Below, one piece after another: positions 60,557-64,000 of a stretch of DNA of 64,000 nucleotides (position 1 is its first letter; every line of letters starts with the position of its first letter). The stretch spans positions 56,024-120,023 of the forward strand of contig NZ_WSRZ01000016.1 of the NCBI RefSeq assembly GCF_009828585.1, given 5' to 3'. The stretch comes from Shewanella litoralis. Lineage in GTDB: Bacteria > Pseudomonadota > Gammaproteobacteria > Enterobacterales > Shewanellaceae. Below the pieces are notes generated by a model that had not been told where the DNA came from, ran no database searches, and was given only the letters and a program-made list of their open reading frames with translations. The position numbers and the translations under genes are program-made.

Positions 60557-63277
60557 ATGTTAGGCAAACTACTGACAAAAGTATTCGGAAGTCGCAACGA
60601 CCGCACCCTGAAAAACCTCGGCAAAATCGTAAATCAAATTAACGCATTAGAGGCTGACTATGAAAAGCTATCTGATGAAGAATTAAGAGCCAAAACAGAA
60701 GAGTTTCGCAAGCGCCTTGACGGCGGTGAAACCTTAGATGACATCATGGCAGAAGCCTTTGCTGTAGTTCGTGAAGCATCAAAGCGTGTATTTGAAATGC
60801 GCCACTTCGACGTACAGTTACTAGGTGGTATGGTATTAGACAGTAACCGTATTGCTGAAATGAGAACCGGTGAAGGTAAAACCTTAACGGCCACATTACC
60901 TGCATACCTTAATGGAATATCAGGTAAAGGTGTTCATGTTATTACCGTAAACGATTACTTAGCGCGTCGTGATGCTGAAAACAACCGCCCACTATTTGAA
61001 TTTCTAGGCTTAACAGTAGGCATTAACGTTGCTGGTTTAGGTCAACATGAAAAGAAAGCCGCTTACAACGCTGATATTACCTATGGTACTAACAACGAGT
61101 TTGGTTTTGACTACCTTCGTGACAACATGGCGTTTTCGCCACAAGAGCGAGTTCAGCGTCCGCTGCATTACGCACTAATTGACGAAGTCGATTCAATCTT
61201 AATTGACGAAGCGCGTACACCATTAATTATTTCTGGTGCTGCTGAAGATAGCTCAGAGCTATACACTAAAATTAACTTGTTAATTCCAAGCTTAATTCGC
61301 CAAGATAAAGAAGACACCGAAGATGAAATTGGTGAAGGCGACTACAGCATCGACGAAAAAGGCAAGCAAGTTCATTTAACTGAACGTGGCCAAGAAAAAG
61401 TCGAGTTACTGCTTATTGAAAAAGGCATGCTAGCCGAAGGCGATTCACTTTACTCAGCTACTAACATCTCTTTATTACATCATGTTAATGCAGCATTGCG
61501 TGCACATACATTATTCGAAAAAGATGTCGACTATATTGTACAAGACGATGAAGTCATTATTGTCGATGAGCATACCGGTCGTACCATGCCAGGTCGCCGT
61601 TGGTCAGAAGGGTTACACCAAGCTGTTGAAGCGAAAGAAGGTGTAAATATCCAAAATGAAAACCAAACGTTAGCCTCTATTACTTTCCAGAACTACTTCC
61701 GTCAGTATGAAAAGCTGGCTGGTATGACTGGTACCGCAGACACAGAAGCATTCGAATTCCAACATATCTATGGATTAGACACAGTTGTTGTTCCAACTAA
61801 CCGTCCAATGGTGCGTAACGACATGGCCGACTTGGTCTATCTAACCGCTGCTGAAAAATACGCCGCTATTATCAAAGACATCGAAAGCTGTCGTGAACGT
61901 GGGCAGCCGGTATTGGTTGGTACAGTGTCAATTGAACAATCAGAATTGCTTAATGGATTATTGAAAAAGGCTAAAATTCCACATAGCGTATTGAATGCTA
62001 AATTCCATGAAAAAGAAGCTGAGATTGTTGCCCAAGCGGGTAGTTTAGGTGCAGTGACAATTGCAACTAACATGGCAGGTCGTGGTACAGATATCGTATT
62101 AGGCGGTAACTGGAACATGGAAATCGAAGCGTTAGATAATCCAACAGCAGAGCAAAAAGCTAAAATTAAAGCTGATTGGAAAATCCGTCATGACGAGGTA
62201 CTTGCCGCAGGTGGTTTACACATCTTAGGTACAGAGCGTCACGAATCTCGTCGTATCGATAATCAGTTACGTGGTCGTGCAGGTCGTCAAGGTGATGCTG
62301 GTTCATCGCGATTCTACCTATCGATGGAAGATAGCTTAATGCGTATCTTCGCATCAGACCGTGTATCGGGCATGATGAAAAAACTGGGTATGGAAGAAGG
62401 CGAAGCAATTGAACATCCATGGGTGTCGCGCGCAATTGAAAATGCTCAACGTAAAGTAGAAGCTCGCAACTTCGATATTCGTAAACAACTTCTAGAATAT
62501 GACGACGTAGCTAACGATCAACGTCAAGTAGTCTACGCGCAACGTAACGAGCTAATGGACGCAGAAAGTATTGAAGATACCATTAAAAACATCGAACAAG
62601 ATGTTATTGCTGGGGTTATCGATCAATACATTCCACCGCAATCACTTGAAGAATTGTGGGATGTGCAAGGTTTAGAACAACGTCTAAGTAATGAATTCAA
62701 TCTAAAGCTCACTATTCAAGAATGGCTAGATAAAGAAGAAGACTTACACGAAGAAACATTACGTGAACGTATAGTCGGTTCATGGACTGAAGCCTACCAA
62801 GCTAAAGAGCAAATGGTCGGTGCGCAAGTGCTGCGTCAATTTGAAAAAGCGGTAATGCTGCAAACGTTAGATGGATTGTGGAAAGAACATCTAGCTGCAA
62901 TGGATCATTTACGTCAGGGTATTCACTTACGTGGTTATGCACAAAAGAACCCTAAACAAGAATATAAGCGTGAATCATTTGAATTATTCCAGCAAATGCT
63001 CGAATCATTAAAGAATGATGTTATCAGCGTACTGTCTAAAGTTCAGGTGCAAGCCCAATCTGATGTTGATGAAATGGAACAGCGTCGCCGTGATGAAGAA
63101 GCAAAAATACAACACGCTTATCAACACGCAGCAGCAGAATCATTAACTGGATCAGAAGAGCAAGCACCAGAAACACCGCGCACAGTTATTCGTGATGGTG
63201 AAAAAGTCGGTCGTAATGATCCTTGTCCATGTGGTTCAGGTCAAAAATACAAACAGTGCCATGGAAAGTTAAGTTAA
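60557..63277 (+). CDS. secA: Preprotein translocase ATPase SecA
   Basis: A 906-residue motor driving proteins through SecYEG. Walker A MRTGEGKT is at residues 102-109, the second nucleotide site [19 protein letters not shown] near 205, and [10 protein letters not shown] and [14 protein letters not shown] are helicase motifs. The C-terminal zinc finger [14 protein letters not shown] binds SecB. The start at 60557 ([15 protein letters not shown]) is preferred over a GTG three codons upstream by family alignment. No secM-like arrest gene is seen. Confidence 0.97.
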   Translation: MLGKLLTKVFGSRNDRTLKNLGKIVNQINALEADYEKLSDEELRAKTEEFRKRLDGGETLDDIMAEAFAVVREASKRVFEMRHFDVQLLGGMVLDSNRIAEMRTGEGKTLTATLPAYLNGISGKGVHVITVNDYLARRDAENNRPLFEFLGLTVGINVAGLGQHEKKAAYNADITYGTNNEFGFDYLRDNMAFSPQERVQRPLHYALIDEVDSILIDEARTPLIISGAAEDSSELYTKINLLIPSLIRQDKEDTEDEIGEGDYSIDEKGKQVHLTERGQEKVELLLIEKGMLAEGDSLYSATNISLLHHVNAALRAHTLFEKDVDYIVQDDEVIIVDEHTGRTMPGRRWSEGLHQAVEAKEGVNIQNENQTLASITFQNYFRQYEKLAGMTGTADTEAFEFQHIYGLDTVVVPTNRPMVRNDMADLVYLTAAEKYAAIIKDIESCRERGQPVLVGTVSIEQSELLNGLLKKAKIPHSVLNAKFHEKEAEIVAQAGSLGAVTIATNMAGRGTDIVLGGNWNMEIEALDNPTAEQKAKIKADWKIRHDEVLAAGGLHILGTERHESRRIDNQLRGRAGRQGDAGSSRFYLSMEDSLMRIFASDRVSGMMKKLGMEEGEAIEHPWVSRAIENAQRKVEARNFDIRKQLLEYDDVANDQRQVVYAQRNELMDAESIEDTIKNIEQDVIAGVIDQYIPPQSLEELWDVQGLEQRLSNEFNLKLTIQEWLDKEEDLHEETLRERIVGSWTEAYQAKEQMVGAQVLRQFEKAVMLQTLDGLWKEHLAAMDHLRQGIHLRGYAQKNPKQEYKRESFELFQQMLESLKNDVISVLSKVQVQAQSDVDEMEQRRRDEEAKIQHAYQHAAAESLTGSEEQAPETPRTVIRDGEKVGRNDPCPCGSGQKYKQCHGKLS

Positions 63278-63296
63278 TATTCCATTTCACGAATTA

Positions 63297-63327
63297 AAAG
63301 GCAGCGTATATACGCTGCCTTTTTTTA
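63297..63327 (+). terminator. Intrinsic terminator after secA
   Basis: AAAGGCAGCGTA and TACGCTGCCTTT form a 12-bp stem with a 2-base spacer, followed by further T residues. Confidence 0.93.
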
Positions 63328-63460
63328 TTATAGGCAATACTAAATCCCAATAGAATAAGCCATTTGTGGATAACTTTGGGGGTAAATAGTGAGTAACATG
63401 TAGTTAAGTACCCAAAGTGCTAAAAGATCATAAAAAGATCGTTTTTTTACATAAAAGCGC

Positions 63461-63488
63461 TTGCACTAAATCTTAAGCTGCCTATAAT
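63461..63488 (+). promoter_or_regulatory. rrn promoter P1
   Basis: TTGCAC (63461-63466) and consensus TATAAT (63483-63488) at 16-base spacing are followed by the GC-rich discriminator GCGC typical of stringently controlled rRNA promoters. A/T tracts upstream (63431-63455) could be an UP element. Confidence 0.85.
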
Positions 63489-63589
63489 GCGCATCCACTG
63501 ACACGGCAGACAGCGAAAGCAAAAGCCGGTGAGTGTTATCAAGCCATTGAGGTGGCAGAGATAACGGCAAAAGAAGTTTGAAAAAACAC

Positions 63590-63617
63590 TTGACGCCATA
63601 AAGGGAATGCGTAGAAT
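63590..63617 (+). promoter_or_regulatory. rrn promoter P2
   Basis: TTGACG (63590-63595) and TAGAAT (63612-63617) at 16-base spacing, 129 bases downstream of P1. The tandem arrangement matches gammaproteobacterial rrn operons. Confidence 0.75.
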
Positions 63618-63646
63618 ACGCAGCCCTGACCTACTGAAACGGTCAA

Positions 63647-63659
63647 CGCTCTTTAACAA
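63647..63659 (+). promoter_or_regulatory. rrn boxA antitermination site
   Basis: CGCTCTTTAACAA closely matches the boxA consensus TGCTCTTTAACA, which binds NusB/NusE in the rRNA leader RNA to assemble the antitermination complex. Confidence 0.85.
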
Positions 63660-63857
63660 TTTATCAAGTAATCTGTGTGGACATTCACAGGTATTGGGTT
63701 ATTCGAAATTGTCTTCTTGTTCTTCGGAATGTAGGCAATCAAAAAATTTAAACTCAATGATGAGAATGTTCATAGTAATATGAAACTACAGCAATGTAGT
63801 GAGTAATTTGTGAGCTCTTTGAGCGAAGCGAATTATGACAGTAGAATTCATTGAGCC

Positions 63858-63874
63858 GTTCGACGTAGTCGAAC
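63858..63874 (+). other. Small hairpin just before 16S rRNA
   Basis: GTTCGAC and GTCGAAC form a perfect 7-bp stem with loop GTA, 12 bases before the mature 16S 5' end. Probably part of the leader processing region. Confidence 0.5.
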
Positions 63875-63885
63875 AAAAAAACTTT

Positions 63886-64000
63886 AATTGAAGAGTTTGA
63901 TCATGGCTCAGATTGAACGCTGGCGGCAGGCCTAACACATGCAAGTCGAGCGGTAACAGAGAGTAAGCTTGCTTACTTTGCTGACGAGCGGCGGACGGGT
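63886..64000 (+). rRNA. rrs: 16S ribosomal RNA, 5' part
   Basis: The sequence AATTGAAGAGTTTGATCATG followed by GCTCAGATTGAACGCTGGCG is the conserved 5' end of bacterial 16S rRNA. About 115 bases are inside the window and the gene continues past the right edge. Mature 5' end placed by comparison with E. coli, accurate to one or two bases. Confidence 0.98.

Overview
The window looks like the chromosome of a gammaproteobacterium, most probably Shewanella or a close relative in the Alteromonadales. This rests on remembered gene order and protein similarity, not on a search: a dcw cluster (mraZ to lpxC) without ddlB between murC and ftsQ, a DciA gene and an M23 peptidase between lpxC and secA, leuABCD next to a FadL porin and glpK, and coaBC-dut-slmA opposite radC-rpmBG. 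The right edge enters a 16S rRNA gene.

Bases 1 to about 12,460 are an integrated genomic island. A tightly overlapping five-gene operon on the + strand (2..8948) encodes a UvrD-like ATPase that runs off the left edge, a DrmA-like SF2 helicase, a DrmB-like DUF1998 protein, a second UvrD-like ATPase and a 556-residue protein I cannot assign. DrmA and DrmB are the core of the DISARM phage-defence system, but no DrmC (phospholipase D) is visible, so this appears to be a DISARM-like variant. Facing the operon is a C5-cytosine DNA methyltransferase gene that looks broken: an internal deletion at a short microhomology seems to have removed motifs IX and X and put the C-terminal tail out of frame. 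A small unknown gene and a tyrosine recombinase follow, and the recombinase abuts the 3' end of yicC, a known integration site for SXT/R391-mobilisable islands.

From 12.4 to 30.3 kb are core genes: yicC, rph, pyrE, folE, an S9 peptidase, slmA-dut-coaBC, radC, rpmB-rpmG, argA (with a tandem ARG-box operator), rarD, yigI, recQ and a TPR protein with a degenerate GGDEF domain. From 30.5 to 39.2 kb are the leucine operon with a leader peptide and attenuator, fadL and glpK. From 39.5 to 41.7 kb are a small hypothetical gene and two PepSY membrane proteins, one fused to an NqrF-like [2Fe-2S] domain.

From 42 to 59 kb is the division and cell-wall cluster, mraZ rsmH ftsL ftsI murE murF mraY murD ftsW murG murC ftsQ ftsA ftsZ lpxC, headed by a promoter and three MraZ boxes. 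Then come dciA, an M23 peptidase, secA, and the tandem promoters, boxA and first ~115 bases of an rrn operon. Intergenic spaces hold several fold-back repeats: three share ATACCA ends, and one is a nested multi-hairpin element with TAGGACCTG-type ends. No tRNA gene, CRISPR array or intact insertion sequence was seen.
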